A stretch of DNA of 64,000 nucleotides from Chloroflexota bacterium (GTDB lineage: Bacteria > Chloroflexota > Limnocylindria > QHBO01), in NCBI GenBank assembly GCA_038040195.1, contig JBBPIR010000005.1, positions 23,318 through 87,317 on the forward strand, read 5' to 3'. This document shows, in pieces, positions 1 to 8,906 of this stretch. Each line of letters opens with the position of its first letter. Within the stretch, counting starts at the first letter, position 1. The translations under genes were made by a program, and so were the position numbers. The notes beneath the pieces were generated by a model. The model was not told where the DNA came from. It made no database searches and saw nothing but the letters and a program-made list of their open reading frames with translations.

Positions 1-1081
1 CGTTGGTGACGATGGTGGCCTCGTCCGCCGGGCGGTCGATGATGAACTCGGCGGAACCCGCCTCCCCGAATGCGCGAAGGCGAACCGCAAGCAGCTCACC
101 GGGTGGGACGGCATTGGTGGGGACCGGGTCAATGGCCAGGTCGACCATCTCGTAGTGCCCTTCCAGACCGAGACGGACGCCGCCAGGCGTCATCGGTTCC
201 CTGGACTGCGCGCGACGCCAGGCCAGCCGAGTCGCGATCCAGCCCGCGTATAGCACCGCCTGGGCCTCCGGAGAGGCCGAGCCAGTGACCGTTTCGTGCC
301 CGGGCACCGTCCCGCTCTTGGAAGACGGGTCGGGAACGGCGTATTGGATGCGCAGTCGAGACAGGTTGAGTAGGTAGCGGCGAAAGCGCGGGGCGTCGAA
401 GAACTGGGCGGTCAGTTCCTGCCACGGCGCGAGGCGCTCCCATGCGATGTCCCCGACCCCCGCCCGGCGCCGGATCACTCCCAGCCGCCGGAGGCCGGCC
501 AGCAGGTCGCTGAAGTTCGACGAGTTCACCACCAGGCGGTCCCCCAGCTCCACCAGCTGGTCAAAGATCGGGTCGCCGAATGGAGGCTCGTGTGGCCACC
601 AGACGTGGGTCGGCAGGTCGTGAATCATGAGCGGGGCGACGATTCCGTCCAGGTGACGCGCCGCCTCGCCGCGGACGGTTAGCGCCAGCTGCTCAAAGCA
701 GACCCTGCCTGCCCCGTTCTCGCCGTCGCTGCAATGCGTCACGATCCGGGCGTCGAGAGGGTCTCCTTCGGCAGCCGGGTCGGCCTGGAGCACGATGGCC
801 CGGGACGGGTGGCGGGTGCCCAGGCTGAGCAGGGTTTCCAGCACGCGGTTGGCCGCGGGCTCGTCGGGTACGGTCACGATCAGGTTCAGGACCGACGTGC
901 GGGCGTTGGTGAGACCCTTTTCGGTGACCACCACGCCGTCGCCGGGGCCGACTGCCCGGGCGGAGCCGGTGGTGGCCTGCGTCCACAGCCGCGTCAGCTC
1001 AGCCTCGACCTCGCGACACGTCGTGCCGCGCATCTCCCAGTACGGGGTCGCGGCGGGCGCCAGGCTCACGGTCGTCGCCAC
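1..1081 (-). CDS. opcA: OpcA, glucose-6-phosphate dehydrogenase assembly/activator protein (partial)
   Basis: Last gene of the pentose-phosphate operon; its C-terminus runs off the left edge of the window, leaving about 360 residues. The frame is open from a GTG at 1081 to base 1. The translation has the OpcA hallmarks: an early segment TSVLNLIVTVPDEPAANRVL, a CSDGENGAG segment, then HDLPTHVWWPHEPPFGDPIF and a SSNFSDLLAGL segment. OpcA is an allosteric/assembly partner of G6PDH in cyanobacteria and actinobacteria. The start overlaps the 3' end of zwf by 16 bases, so translational coupling is likely. The GTG is the best start available because residues just after it (PAATPYWEMRGTTCREVEAE) already look like family sequence. 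Confidence 0.9.
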   Translation of the reverse strand, partial: MATTVSLAPAATPYWEMRGTTCREVEAELTRLWTQATTGSARAVGPGDGVVVTEKGLTNARTSVLNLIVTVPDEPAANRVLETLLSLGTRHPSRAIVLQADPAAEGDPLDARIVTHCSDGENGAGRVCFEQLALTVRGEAARHLDGIVAPLMIHDLPTHVWWPHEPPFGDPIFDQLVELGDRLVVNSSNFSDLLAGLRRLGVIRRRAGVGDIAWERLAPWQELTAQFFDAPRFRRYLLNLSRLRIQYAVPDPSSKSGTVPGHETVTGSASPEAQAVLYAGWIATRLAWRRAQSREPMTPGGVRLGLEGHYEMVDLAIDPVPTNAVPPGELLAVRLRAFGEAGSAEFIIDRPADEATIVTN

Positions 1082-2640
1082 TCCCGCCCGTCGCGGGCCA
1101 GCAGCCCGTCCGCGGCCGGGGGTCCCCAACTGCCAGCGGCATAGAAGTGGATGGGACCTCCCTGGCCCGCCTGCCAGGCATCGACGATTGGATCCAGGAT
1201 CTGCCAGGCTCGCTCCACCTCGTCGTCCCGCGTGAACAGCGTCGAGTCACCAACCATGCAGTCGAGTAGCAGCGTCTCGTAGGCGTCGGGCGAGTCAACC
1301 GCGAACGAGCTGCCATAGCGGAAGTCCATGTTCACGCCGCGGATGTTCAGCCCAGGCCCGGGCACCTTGGCCCCGAACCGGAGCAGGATGCCCTCATCCG
1401 GCTGGATCCTGATGGCAAGCACGTTGGGATCGATCTCCGGCGCTCCGGCCCGCCCGAACAGTGCCAGCGGGGCGCGCCGGAACTGGACCGCGATCTCGGT
1501 CACCCGCGAGGCGAGCGCCTTCCCGGTCCGGATGTAGAACGGCACGCCCGCCCAGCGCCAGGAGTCGATCCCCAGCTTGACCGCGACATAGGTCTCCGTC
1601 TCGGAGTCGGGAGCCACCTCCGGCTCGTCGCGGTAGGCGATCACCTTCTCGCCCTGGACCCAGCCGCTGATGAACTGGCCGCGGACCGTGTTGTGCGCTA
1701 CATCCTCGGGCGACATCGGCTTGACTGCGCGCAGCACCTTGAGCTTCTCGTCGCGCAGGTCGTTGGGCTCGAACTCGACCGGAGGCTCCATGGCGAACAC
1801 GGCGAGCAGCTGGAGGACGTGGTTCTGGACGATGTCGCGCAGCGCCCCGGTCTGGTCGTAGAACTCCCCCCGCCCCTCGACCCCCACCGTCTCGGCCACC
1901 GTGATCTGGACCGAGTCGATGTAGCGCCGATTCCAAATCGGCTCGAACAGGCCGTTCCCGAAGCGGAAGACGGCCAGGTTCTGAACGGTCTCCTTGCCGA
2001 GGTAGTGGTCGATCCGGAACACCTGCTCCTCGCTGAAGACCTCGGAGATCTGGCGGTTCAGGGTGGCGGCCGACCGCGCGTCCGATCCGAATGGCTTCTC
2101 GACCACGACCCGGGTCCAGCCCTGGCGCCCACTGGTCCGCACGCTGCTCCCGGCCAGGCCGGCGGCGCCCAGGTGGCTGATCACGTCCGGGGTCAACGAC
2201 GGCTGGACGGCCAGGTAGAAGAGGCGATTGCCCGCCGTCCCGCGGTCGCGATCGATCCGATCCAGGCGCCGGGCCAGGGCAGCGTAGGCCTCGGGATCGT
2301 CCAGATTGCCCTGTTCGTACTCGATCCCGGCGGTGAAGGCCGCCCAGACCGATTCCTTGACCGGGCGGTTCCGGCTGAACAGGTCGATTCCCTCCAGGAG
2401 GTGGGCGTGAAACTCCTCGCCGCTCATCGGGCGACGGGCGAAGCCGACAACGGTGAACTCGGGTGGCAAGAAGCCGCCCAGGGCCAGGTTGTAGAGAGCC
2501 GGGGCCAGCTTGCGCCGGGTCAGGTCGCCGGTAGCCCCGCAGATGACCATGGTGCACGGCTCGGGCATGCGCTCCTGGCGCAGACCCTGGCGCAGCGGAT
2601 TGACCGATGCGGTTGCGGGCGTGGTGGGCGCGGATGTCAT
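1066..2640 (-). CDS. zwf: Glucose-6-phosphate 1-dehydrogenase
   Basis: 524 residues, the normal size. It oxidises glucose-6-phosphate to 6-phosphogluconolactone with NAD(P)+, the entry step of the oxidative pentose-phosphate pathway. The dinucleotide motif GATGDL lies at residues 35-40 and the substrate/catalytic motif RIDHYLGKETVQN near residue 200; VVVEKPFG and the GALRDIVQNH segment are also typical. The start at 2640 keeps the common N-terminal block NPLRQGLRQER; a second ATG at residue 25 is possible but would remove conserved residues. It starts 4 bases after gnd stops and overlaps opcA, so it is in the middle of the operon. No lactonase (pgl) gene is visible between zwf and opcA. Confidence 0.97.
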   Translation of the reverse strand: MTSAPTTPATASVNPLRQGLRQERMPEPCTMVICGATGDLTRRKLAPALYNLALGGFLPPEFTVVGFARRPMSGEEFHAHLLEGIDLFSRNRPVKESVWAAFTAGIEYEQGNLDDPEAYAALARRLDRIDRDRGTAGNRLFYLAVQPSLTPDVISHLGAAGLAGSSVRTSGRQGWTRVVVEKPFGSDARSAATLNRQISEVFSEEQVFRIDHYLGKETVQNLAVFRFGNGLFEPIWNRRYIDSVQITVAETVGVEGRGEFYDQTGALRDIVQNHVLQLLAVFAMEPPVEFEPNDLRDEKLKVLRAVKPMSPEDVAHNTVRGQFISGWVQGEKVIAYRDEPEVAPDSETETYVAVKLGIDSWRWAGVPFYIRTGKALASRVTEIAVQFRRAPLALFGRAGAPEIDPNVLAIRIQPDEGILLRFGAKVPGPGLNIRGVNMDFRYGSSFAVDSPDAYETLLLDCMVGDSTLFTRDDEVERAWQILDPIVDAWQAGQGGPIHFYAAGSWGPPAADGLLARDGREWRRP

Positions 2641-2644
2641 CGGC

Positions 2645-3583
2645 TCAGGCAGATCCGTCCGTGCCCTCGGTCGTCTTCACCGCATGGCCCCCGAACTCGT
2701 TGCGCAGGGCCGCCAGGACGCGGTCGGCATAGCTGTCGGGTGAGCGGCGGCTGCGCAGGCGCTGGATGAGCGCCAGGGTGATGACCGGAGCGGGCACATC
2801 GTGGGCCAGGGCGTCGGCAACCGTCCATCGCCCCTCGCCCGAGTCGGCCACCCAGCCCGCGATCCCGGCCAGGTCATTGCCCTCCTTCTCGAAGGCGCGA
2901 GCCGCCAGTTCCAGCAACCACGAGCGGATGACGCTGCCGTGGTCCCACAGCCGGGCGATGGCGGCCAGGTCGAGGTCGTAGTCGGAGGCGTGGAGGATGT
3001 CGAACCCCTCGCCATAGGCCTCCATCAGGCCGTACTCGATCCCGTTGTGGACCATCTTCACGTAGTGACCGGCCCCGGCCGGCCCGCAGTATAGGTAGCC
3101 ATTGGGCGGTGCGAGGGTGGCCACCACCGGCTCGAACCGATCGAACACGTCGCGCTCGCCGCCGACCATGGCGCAGAAGCCAACCTCCAGGCCCCACACC
3201 CCGCCCGACACGCCCATGTCCAGGAAACGCAGGCCGCGGGCCGCAAGCTCCGCGGCGCGACGGGCGCTGTCCGCAAAGTTCGCATTGCCGGAGTCGACGA
3301 TGACGTCCCCCGTCTCGAGCCGGTCGGCGAGCCGCTCGATCAGTCCTTGGGTGGGATCGCCGGCCGGCAGGCTGAGAAGGACGTGGCGCGGAGCTCGCAG
3401 CGCGGCGCATAGCTCCTCGATCGACCCAACTGCGGTGATCTGCCCGTCGTTCTCCGGCTCCGCCGCGATGTCGGTCGCCACCGCCGACGTCCGGTTCCAG
3501 GCCACGACCGGATGACCGCCGCGCGCCAGGCGTCGCGCCATGCCGGCCCCGATCCGGCCCAGTCCCACGATGCCGACCTGCAT
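2645..3583 (-). CDS. gnd: 6-phosphogluconate dehydrogenase, decarboxylating (short GndA-type)
   Basis: 312 residues, so it belongs to the short decarboxylating 6PGDH class (about 300-330 residues) rather than the 470-residue GND class. It converts 6-phosphogluconate to ribulose-5-phosphate. The N-terminus has the Rossmann motif GLGRIGAGMARRL, followed by DSGNANF, DMGVSGGVWGLEVGFC, and the catalytic helix segment GAGHYVKMVHNGIEYGLMEA with the conserved Lys and Asn. A strong ribosome binding site (AAAGGAGGAGG) precedes ATG 3583, 29 bases after the pgi stop. Short-class enzymes are often NAD-preferring; cofactor preference cannot be read here with certainty. Confidence 0.95.
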   Translation of the reverse strand: MQVGIVGLGRIGAGMARRLARGGHPVVAWNRTSAVATDIAAEPENDGQITAVGSIEELCAALRAPRHVLLSLPAGDPTQGLIERLADRLETGDVIVDSGNANFADSARRAAELAARGLRFLDMGVSGGVWGLEVGFCAMVGGERDVFDRFEPVVATLAPPNGYLYCGPAGAGHYVKMVHNGIEYGLMEAYGEGFDILHASDYDLDLAAIARLWDHGSVIRSWLLELAARAFEKEGNDLAGIAGWVADSGEGRWTVADALAHDVPAPVITLALIQRLRSRRSPDSYADRVLAALRNEFGGHAVKTTEGTDGSA

Positions 3584-3612
3584 GCGCCTCCTCCTTTGGT
3601 CCGGATGATGAA

Positions 3613-5283
3613 CTACGCGACCGGGCTGCCCAGCGCCTCGGCGACCAGTTGGCTGACGCGCGCCAGCCCGTCCTCGGCATCGGCCGCGTGCAGGCGCAGG
3701 ACACGCCGCCCGCGCCGTTGCAACGCGGCGAGGTCACCCGCGGCCTGGGCCGCCAGCAGCGTACCGAAGGTCTCGACCCGGCCGGGGATGGGCAGGTCGC
3801 GTTGCGGATCCGCGGTCAGCATGAGGTACACCCCGGTGTCGGGACCGCCCTTGTGGAGCTGGCCGGTCGAATGCAGGTAGCGCGGGCCGATGCCGGCCGT
3901 CGTGGCGGCGCCCAGCGCGTCGCGGACGGAAGCCCGGAGGCGCGCGAGACCCGCGACGACCGCCGGGTCGGGCGGCAGATAGGCCAGGATCGCGAAGTAG
4001 TCGCCCTCGGCCAGCGTTCCCAGCAGCGCCCGCACAGCCGCTGCCACGCTCGGCGGCGCGTCGCCCAGGGCGGCCGGATCGGCGGATGCCGCAAGGCCTG
4101 GTTCGGCCACGATCGGCATCGGGCTGCGGAAGGCGCCGTCGCGCCGGTATTCGGACAAGAGGGCTTCCGTCGCGGCCTTGGCCTCGGCCACGTCGGGCTG
4201 GTCGAAGGGATCAACGCCCAGGACGATCCCGAGCGCCGCGGTCGCCACCTCCCAGCGCACGAACTCGCCACCCACCGCCTCACGCCGACTCAGGGTCAGC
4301 TCGTGGACCGGATGTCCGGCGGCGCGCAGCTCGCCGGCCAGCTCACGCATCTCATCGGACTCCGGCTCGCCGGCCTGGCTGGCCAGGACGAAGCAGCGGT
4401 CGGCTCCGTATTGCTCGGCCTCGGCCAGTGGCTCGCCGACGACCGGGACCACGCCACGTCCCGCTTTGCCCGTGCTCTCGGCAATGAGCTGCTCGACCCA
4501 ATCCCCCAGGCTGGCCAGCCTGGGGGTGGTCAACAGGGTGAGCTTGTCGCGCCCCGCCAGCGCTGCTTCGCCGATGACCGCCGCCAACTGCAGGCCCGGG
4601 TTGTCAGCAGCCGGTTGGCGGCACGCGGCGGCCATGGCCTGCGCCTCGTCGAGAAGAGCCTCTACATCCGCGCCGCGCAGGGCGGCCGGGACCAGCCCGA
4701 AGACCGACAGGGCGGAGAACCGGCCGCCGACCGACGGCTCGCCTTCCACGATGGCCCGAAATTCCTGGGCCCGGGCCAGCTCGGCCAGCGGGGTGTCCGG
4801 GTCAGTGATGGCCACGAAGTCGAGGGCGGGGACGACGTCGGCCAGGCTGGCATGGAATGCGAGGGTCTCGGCCGTGGTGCCCGACTTGGACGAGACGCAC
4901 AGCAGGGTCCGGGCCGCCGTCGCCCAGCTGCGGAAGCCCCGGACCGCGTCCGGGTGGGTGGAGTCGCAGACCCGCAGGGTGCTCGTTCCTTCGAACAGCC
5001 GGGCGCACAGCTCAGGTGCCAGGCTGGACCCGCCCATACCGAGCACCGCGGCACGCCGATACCCATCGCGGGCGACACCCGCGGCCAGATTCCGAATCTC
5101 GCCCACCCGCCGCGCCATCGCATCGGGGAGGTCAAGCCATCCGAGCCAGGCGGCCACGTCGGCCGGGGCGTGCCCGCTCTCGGCCCACAGGCCGCCGTCG
5201 CGATCCCACAGTCGCTCGGCCACCCGCTCGGCCGTCCACCGATCCAGCCGGGCGGCGATGGCGTCGTCGAGCGGGCCGCTCAT
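3613..5283 (-). CDS. pgi: Glucose-6-phosphate isomerase, of the Tal-Pgi fusion-partner class
   Basis: 556 residues with SIS-type sugar isomerase features: VLGMGGSSLAPELCARLFEG near residues 80-100, CVSSKSGTTAETLAFHASL near 130-150, EPSVGGRFSALSVFGLVP, and a C-terminal RYLHSTGQLHKGGPDTGVYL block. It interconverts glucose-6-phosphate and fructose-6-phosphate and lets the pathway recycle hexose phosphate. Sequence type matches the isomerase half of bifunctional transaldolase/phosphoglucose isomerase proteins found in several bacterial groups. Here it is a separate protein: ATG 5283 overlaps the tal stop by 4 bases (ATGA), so the two products should be made by coupled translation. Confidence 0.9.
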   Translation of the reverse strand: MSGPLDDAIAARLDRWTAERVAERLWDRDGGLWAESGHAPADVAAWLGWLDLPDAMARRVGEIRNLAAGVARDGYRRAAVLGMGGSSLAPELCARLFEGTSTLRVCDSTHPDAVRGFRSWATAARTLLCVSSKSGTTAETLAFHASLADVVPALDFVAITDPDTPLAELARAQEFRAIVEGEPSVGGRFSALSVFGLVPAALRGADVEALLDEAQAMAAACRQPAADNPGLQLAAVIGEAALAGRDKLTLLTTPRLASLGDWVEQLIAESTGKAGRGVVPVVGEPLAEAEQYGADRCFVLASQAGEPESDEMRELAGELRAAGHPVHELTLSRREAVGGEFVRWEVATAALGIVLGVDPFDQPDVAEAKAATEALLSEYRRDGAFRSPMPIVAEPGLAASADPAALGDAPPSVAAAVRALLGTLAEGDYFAILAYLPPDPAVVAGLARLRASVRDALGAATTAGIGPRYLHSTGQLHKGGPDTGVYLMLTADPQRDLPIPGRVETFGTLLAAQAAGDLAALQRRGRRVLRLHAADAEDGLARVSQLVAEALGSPVA

Positions 5284-6383
5284 GCGGTGGCGAGTGCCCT
5301 CCGCTTGGCGTCGATGGTCGCCATCAGCTCGTCGAACGAGGCCCCGAAGGACCGCACGCCCTCGTCGATGAGCTCGTCGGTGACCTGCCGCATCGAGATG
5401 CCAAGCGCCTCCACCTCGGCCACCGCCTTGGCGGCGGCGGCGAAGTCAGCATCCAGCGTCCGGCGCAGCTCCCCGTGGTCGAGCATCGCGGCGATCGTCT
5501 CGCGCGGCATGGTGTCGACCGTATCGGGCCCGATCAGGGCCTCGACGTACTTCACGTCACGGTAGGTGGGGTCCTTGGTCGAGGTGCTGGCCCACAGGCA
5601 GCGCTGGACACGGGCACCGGCGGCCCGAAGCTCCGCGAACTCCTCCCCGCCGAAGATCTCCCCAAAGGCCTGGTACGCGAGCTGGGCATTGGCCACGGCC
5701 GCGGTCCCTCGCGCTCGGCGCGCGGCATCGGTATCCAGCGCGTCCAGCACGCGGTCGACCTTGGTGTCGACCCGGCTCACGAAGAAGCTCGCCACCGACG
5801 CAATGCGCGACACGTCGCCGCCCTCCGCTCGCCGGCGGCGCAGGCCGCGCAGGTAGGCCCGCGCCACGTCGCGGTAGACGTCGACCGAGAACATGAGGGT
5901 CACGTTGATGTTGATGCCCTCCGCGATCGCGGTCTCGATGGCGGGCAGGCCGGCTGGGGTGGCCGGGATCTTGACGAAGATGTTCGGACGATCGACCCGG
6001 GCCCACAGCTCCCGGGCCCGGTCCAGGCTGGCCTGACTGTCGTTGGCGAGGCCCGGCTCGACCTCGATCGAAGCCAGCCCGTCGGCGGCGTCGGCGCCGT
6101 CGTACACCGGGCGCAACAGGTCGGCGGCGTCGCGGATGTCCCCGACCGCGATGGCCTCGTAGATGGCCTGCCCATCCGCGCCATCCGCATGCAGGCGACC
6201 GATGAGGCCGTCGTAGTAGCCCCCCGCGATGGCCTTGGCGAAGATGGTCGGGTTGCTGGTCAGACCCCGAATGCCCTCCCCGATCAGCGCGCCCAGACCT
6301 CCCGAATCGATGAGCTGGCGATCGATGGAGTCGATCCACGGGCTCTGCCCGAACTCGGCGTACAGCCGCTGGAGCGTGTTCAT
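5280..6383 (-). CDS. tal: Transaldolase (long, mycobacterial-type)
   Basis: 367 residues. It transfers a dihydroxyacetone unit between sugar phosphates in the non-oxidative pentose-phosphate pathway. The N-terminus MNTLQRLYAEFGQSPWIDSI with RGLTSNPTIFAKAI is typical, and the Schiff-base lysine is K138 in FVKIPAT. NINVTLMFSVDVY and WASTSTKDPTYRDVKYVEAL follow. An upstream in-frame TTG at 6401 exists, but the AGGAGG site at 6393-6398 lies 9 bases before ATG 6383, which fixes the start. The gene is sandwiched between tkt and pgi and overlaps pgi by 4 bases. Confidence 0.96.
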   Translation of the reverse strand: MNTLQRLYAEFGQSPWIDSIDRQLIDSGGLGALIGEGIRGLTSNPTIFAKAIAGGYYDGLIGRLHADGADGQAIYEAIAVGDIRDAADLLRPVYDGADAADGLASIEVEPGLANDSQASLDRARELWARVDRPNIFVKIPATPAGLPAIETAIAEGININVTLMFSVDVYRDVARAYLRGLRRRRAEGGDVSRIASVASFFVSRVDTKVDRVLDALDTDAARRARGTAAVANAQLAYQAFGEIFGGEEFAELRAAGARVQRCLWASTSTKDPTYRDVKYVEALIGPDTVDTMPRETIAAMLDHGELRRTLDADFAAAAKAVAEVEALGISMRQVTDELIDEGVRSFGASFDELMATIDAKRRALATA

Positions 6384-6392
6384 GGACCGATA

Positions 6393-6398
6393 CCTCCT
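6393..6398 (-). promoter_or_regulatory. Shine-Dalgarno site that decides the tal start
   Basis: AGGAGG (reverse strand) lies 9 bases before ATG 6383 and overlaps the tkt stop codon. It rules out the longer reading from TTG 6401 and shows that genes inside this operon use classical ribosome binding sites. Confidence 0.8.
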
Positions 6399-8299
6399 CA
6401 ACGCGCGGCCACGTCAGCCGGAACCGGCGCGGCCGTGCCCGTCACCAGGTCCCGGGCCGCGGCGGCGATGGCCGCGGCATCGATGCCGGCCGCGGCGAGC
6501 TGCTCCGCCGGCGTCGCCGAGCCGGGCATGGCCCGCACCGCCAGCTTCACGATCCGCGGTCGCTCGGGGACATCGGCGAAGACCTCGAGCACGGCGTCCC
6601 CGAGCCCGCCCTCGGGCCAGTGATCCTCGACCGTCAGCAGCCGGCCGGTAACGGCCGCAGCCTCGCGGAGGACCTCCGCATCGATGGGCTTGACGCTATA
6701 TAGGTCGATGACCCGGGCGCCGATGCCCTCGCGGGACAGCTCGTCGGCGGCGGCCAGCGCCTGGTGGAGCGTGATCCCGGCCCCGATCAGGGTCACCTGG
6801 TCGTCGGGTGAGCTGCGTACGACGCGCGCCCCGCCGATGGGGAACGCCTCGCCGGGCGGGTAGATGACCGGGGTCTTCTCGCGGGTCGTGCGCAGGAAGA
6901 CGACGCCCGGCAGGTCGACCATCTGGGCCACCAGGGCCGCGGCCTGGTTCGCGTCCGACGGGTACAGCACCGTGCTGCCGTGGACGGCGCGCATCATGGC
7001 CAGGTCCTCGAGCGCCATCTGGGACGGGCCGTCCTCGCCGATGGACACCCCGGCGTGGGACCCGACCAGGGACAGGTTGGCCCGGCTCACGGCAGCCATC
7101 CGGATGAAGTCGTAGGCGCGGGTCAGGAAGGCGGCGAAGGTCGACGCGAAAGGACGCCAGCCGCGGACCTGCATCCCGACCGCCGCGGCCACCATCTGCT
7201 GCTCGGCGATGTACATCTCGAAATAGCGGTCCGGGTGCGCCTGGCGGAAGATCTCGGCATACGTCGAATTGCTCACCTCGCCGTCGAGGGCGACGACCTC
7301 GCGACGGGCGGTTCCGACCGCGGCCAGGGCCTCGCCATAGGCGCGGCGGGTGGCTTCGGTGGTCCCGACCTCGTAGGCTGGCAGACGGACGACGTCTGGC
7401 TCCGGACGCGGACGGATCTCGATCGTCTGATCCGGCGGTGACACCGAGACCCGAATGTGGCGGAGTCCGCCCAGCTCGGCGATGGCAGCCTCGGGATCGG
7501 CCAGCGCCTTGCCGTGGAACCCGTTCTGGTTGGCCACCGCGGCCACGCCGTGACCCTTCTCGGTGCGGGCCACGATCATCGTCGGCCTGAGCTCGGTCCG
7601 CGCGGCATCGGTATAGGCCTGGTCTATCTCGGCGACGTCATGCCCATCGATGGCCATCGCATTCCAGCCCGCGACCTGCGCCCGGCGGACGTACGCGTCC
7701 AGGTCCCAGCCATGCATCGTCTCGCCGGTCTGGCCCAGCCGATTCACGTCCAGGATGGCGGTCAGGTTGTCGAGTCCCGCGTGGGCGGCGTGCTCCATGG
7801 CCTCCCACATCGACCCCTCGGCCATCTCGCTGTCGCCGCACAGGACCCAGACCCGATACGGCAGCTGGTCGAGCTGCTTGCCGGCCAGCGCCACGCCGAC
7901 GCCGATCGGCAGTCCCTGGCCCAGCGAACCGGTGGCCACGTCGACCCACGGCAGGACGGGGGTGGGATGGCCCTCGATCCGGCTGCCGAGGCGGCGGAAT
8001 GTGAGCAGCTCGGCGTCGTCGATCGCGCCGGCCGCGGCGTATATCGCGTACAGGAGCGGACTGGCGTGCCCCTTGCTGAAGATGAGGTGATCGTTGCGCG
8101 GGTCGTCCGGCCGGTTGAAGTCGTAGCGTAGATGACCGGCCAGGAGGACGGCCATCAGGTCGGCCGCCGACATCGACGAGGTGGGGTGGCCCGAGCCGGC
8201 GGCACTCGAGGCGCGGATCGAATCCACCCGGAGCTGTTGGCCAAGCTCGCGCCAGAGGTCGAGATCGTGCTCCCGGGTCACGGTCCGCATGATACCCAT
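6398..8299 (-). CDS. tkt: Transketolase
   Basis: 633 residues, thiamine-diphosphate enzyme transferring two-carbon units between sugar phosphates. Motifs in order: SAAGSGHPTSSMSAADLMAV near residue 25, FSKGHASPLLYAIY, GSLGQGLPIGVGVALAGK, the ThDP/Mg motif GDSEMAEGSMWEAMEHA around residue 155 with the following DVNRLGQTG, and in the Pyr half SHAGVSIGEDGPSQMALEDL. The frame stays open 130 codons further upstream, but that stretch overlaps the zinc-ribbon gene and its terminator and has no transketolase similarity, so I start at ATG 8299 (MGIMRTV), with a weak AGGA about 10 bases upstream; ATG 8290 is the alternative. First gene of the tkt-tal-pgi-gnd-zwf-opcA operon. Confidence 0.96.
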   Translation of the reverse strand: MGIMRTVTREHDLDLWRELGQQLRVDSIRASSAAGSGHPTSSMSAADLMAVLLAGHLRYDFNRPDDPRNDHLIFSKGHASPLLYAIYAAAGAIDDAELLTFRRLGSRIEGHPTPVLPWVDVATGSLGQGLPIGVGVALAGKQLDQLPYRVWVLCGDSEMAEGSMWEAMEHAAHAGLDNLTAILDVNRLGQTGETMHGWDLDAYVRRAQVAGWNAMAIDGHDVAEIDQAYTDAARTELRPTMIVARTEKGHGVAAVANQNGFHGKALADPEAAIAELGGLRHIRVSVSPPDQTIEIRPRPEPDVVRLPAYEVGTTEATRRAYGEALAAVGTARREVVALDGEVSNSTYAEIFRQAHPDRYFEMYIAEQQMVAAAVGMQVRGWRPFASTFAAFLTRAYDFIRMAAVSRANLSLVGSHAGVSIGEDGPSQMALEDLAMMRAVHGSTVLYPSDANQAAALVAQMVDLPGVVFLRTTREKTPVIYPPGEAFPIGGARVVRSSPDDQVTLIGAGITLHQALAAADELSREGIGARVIDLYSVKPIDAEVLREAAAVTGRLLTVEDHWPEGGLGDAVLEVFADVPERPRIVKLAVRAMPGSATPAEQLAAAGIDAAAIAAAARDLVTGTAAPVPADVAAR

Positions 8300-8330
8300 C
8301 GAGGGCGATCCTGCGGGTTCAGGCGCCTGG

Positions 8331-8361
8331 AAAACGAAAGCGGCGCCCCGGAGGGCGCCGC
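8331..8361 (-). terminator. Intrinsic terminator of the zinc-ribbon gene
   Basis: On the minus strand a perfect 9-base-pair stem (GCGGCGCCC / GGGCGCCGC, 8340-8361) with a 4-base loop TCCG is followed by TTTCGTTTT. This is a textbook Rho-independent terminator, placed 39 bases after the stop of the zinc-ribbon gene and about 30 bases before the tkt start, so it separates the two transcription units. Confidence 0.85.
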
Positions 8362-8399
8362 CTGGCGTATGGGTGCCGGCCGCTGCCGGCACCATCGGT

Positions 8400-8738
8400 C
8401 TATCCGCGAACGAGGCGGAAGCAGTCGCTGCAGTAGACAGGGCGCGTGCCGGTCGGCTTGAAGGGCACTTGCGTGTCCTTGCCGCACCGGGCGCAGACCG
8501 CGTCGTGCATCTCCCGCGGGCCACGGTCGTAGGAACCACCGCCGCCGTAGCCTCCGCCGGAGCCGTAGCTGCTGCTGCCCCCGTACCCGCCCGACGCGCG
8601 ACGCTGCGCGCGGCAGGACGGACACCGCTTGGGCGGCGACGTGAAGCCCTTCTCCGCGAAGAAGCTCTGCTCCGATGCGGAGAAGACAAATTCGGTCCCG
8701 CAGTCTGAACACGTCAGGACCTGGTCGGAATAGGTCAC
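8400..8738 (-). CDS. CxxC-x17-CxxC zinc-ribbon protein with Gly/Tyr/Ser linker
   Basis: 112 residues. A first zinc ribbon has CSDCGTEF and CPSC, with SEQSFFAEKGFTSPPKRCPS between. A low-complexity linker rich in G, Y and S (GGYGGSSSYGSGGGYGGGGS) follows, and then a second ribbon with CARCGK and YCSDC, spaced as in the CxxC-x17-CxxC family. Such proteins are common in Chloroflexota and CPR bacteria and are probably nucleic-acid or protein binding; the exact role is unknown. GTG 8738 is chosen because GGGAGG sits about 8 bases upstream and the first zinc ribbon begins right after it; the longer in-frame extension to 8900 overlaps the divergent gene. Single-gene unit ended by its own terminator. 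Confidence 0.88.
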   Translation of the reverse strand: MTYSDQVLTCSDCGTEFVFSASEQSFFAEKGFTSPPKRCPSCRAQRRASGGYGGSSSYGSGGGYGGGGSYDRGPREMHDAVCARCGKDTQVPFKPTGTRPVYCSDCFRLVRG

Positions 8739-8894
8739 CCTGGACCTCCCACTATGAGTTGAACCTTCCGGTTCGCGCTCGCTCGGTGTACCGGCCACGG
8801 GTCTTACCACTACCCCGTGAGCCGACGAAACCGTGGTGGGAGGGGAGGGAAAGGCTCTGGACGCCGGACGAGCAGTCCGGAACGGCCGAAAGTC

Positions 8895-8900
8895 TACCAT
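8895..8900 (+). promoter_or_regulatory. Leaderless-type -10 box (TACCAT)
   Basis: TACCAT lies exactly 6 bases before GTG 8907. With a -10 hexamer at -12 to -7, transcription would begin at the first base of the start codon. Member of the recurrent TANNNT-N6-start pattern. Confidence 0.6.
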
Positions 8901-8906
8901 TCGATT

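Noticed and set aside
1693-2769. Long plus-strand open frame over zwf
   Set aside because: It is antisense to zwf, with composition typical of high-GC shadow frames and no start signal.
3649-5565. 638-codon plus-strand open frame over pgi and tal
   Set aside because: Antisense to two clearly identified genes; Arg/Gly/Gln-rich shadow without domains.
8300-8689. N-terminal extension of transketolase by 130 codons
   Set aside because: It runs through an intrinsic terminator and the zinc-ribbon gene, and has no transketolase similarity.
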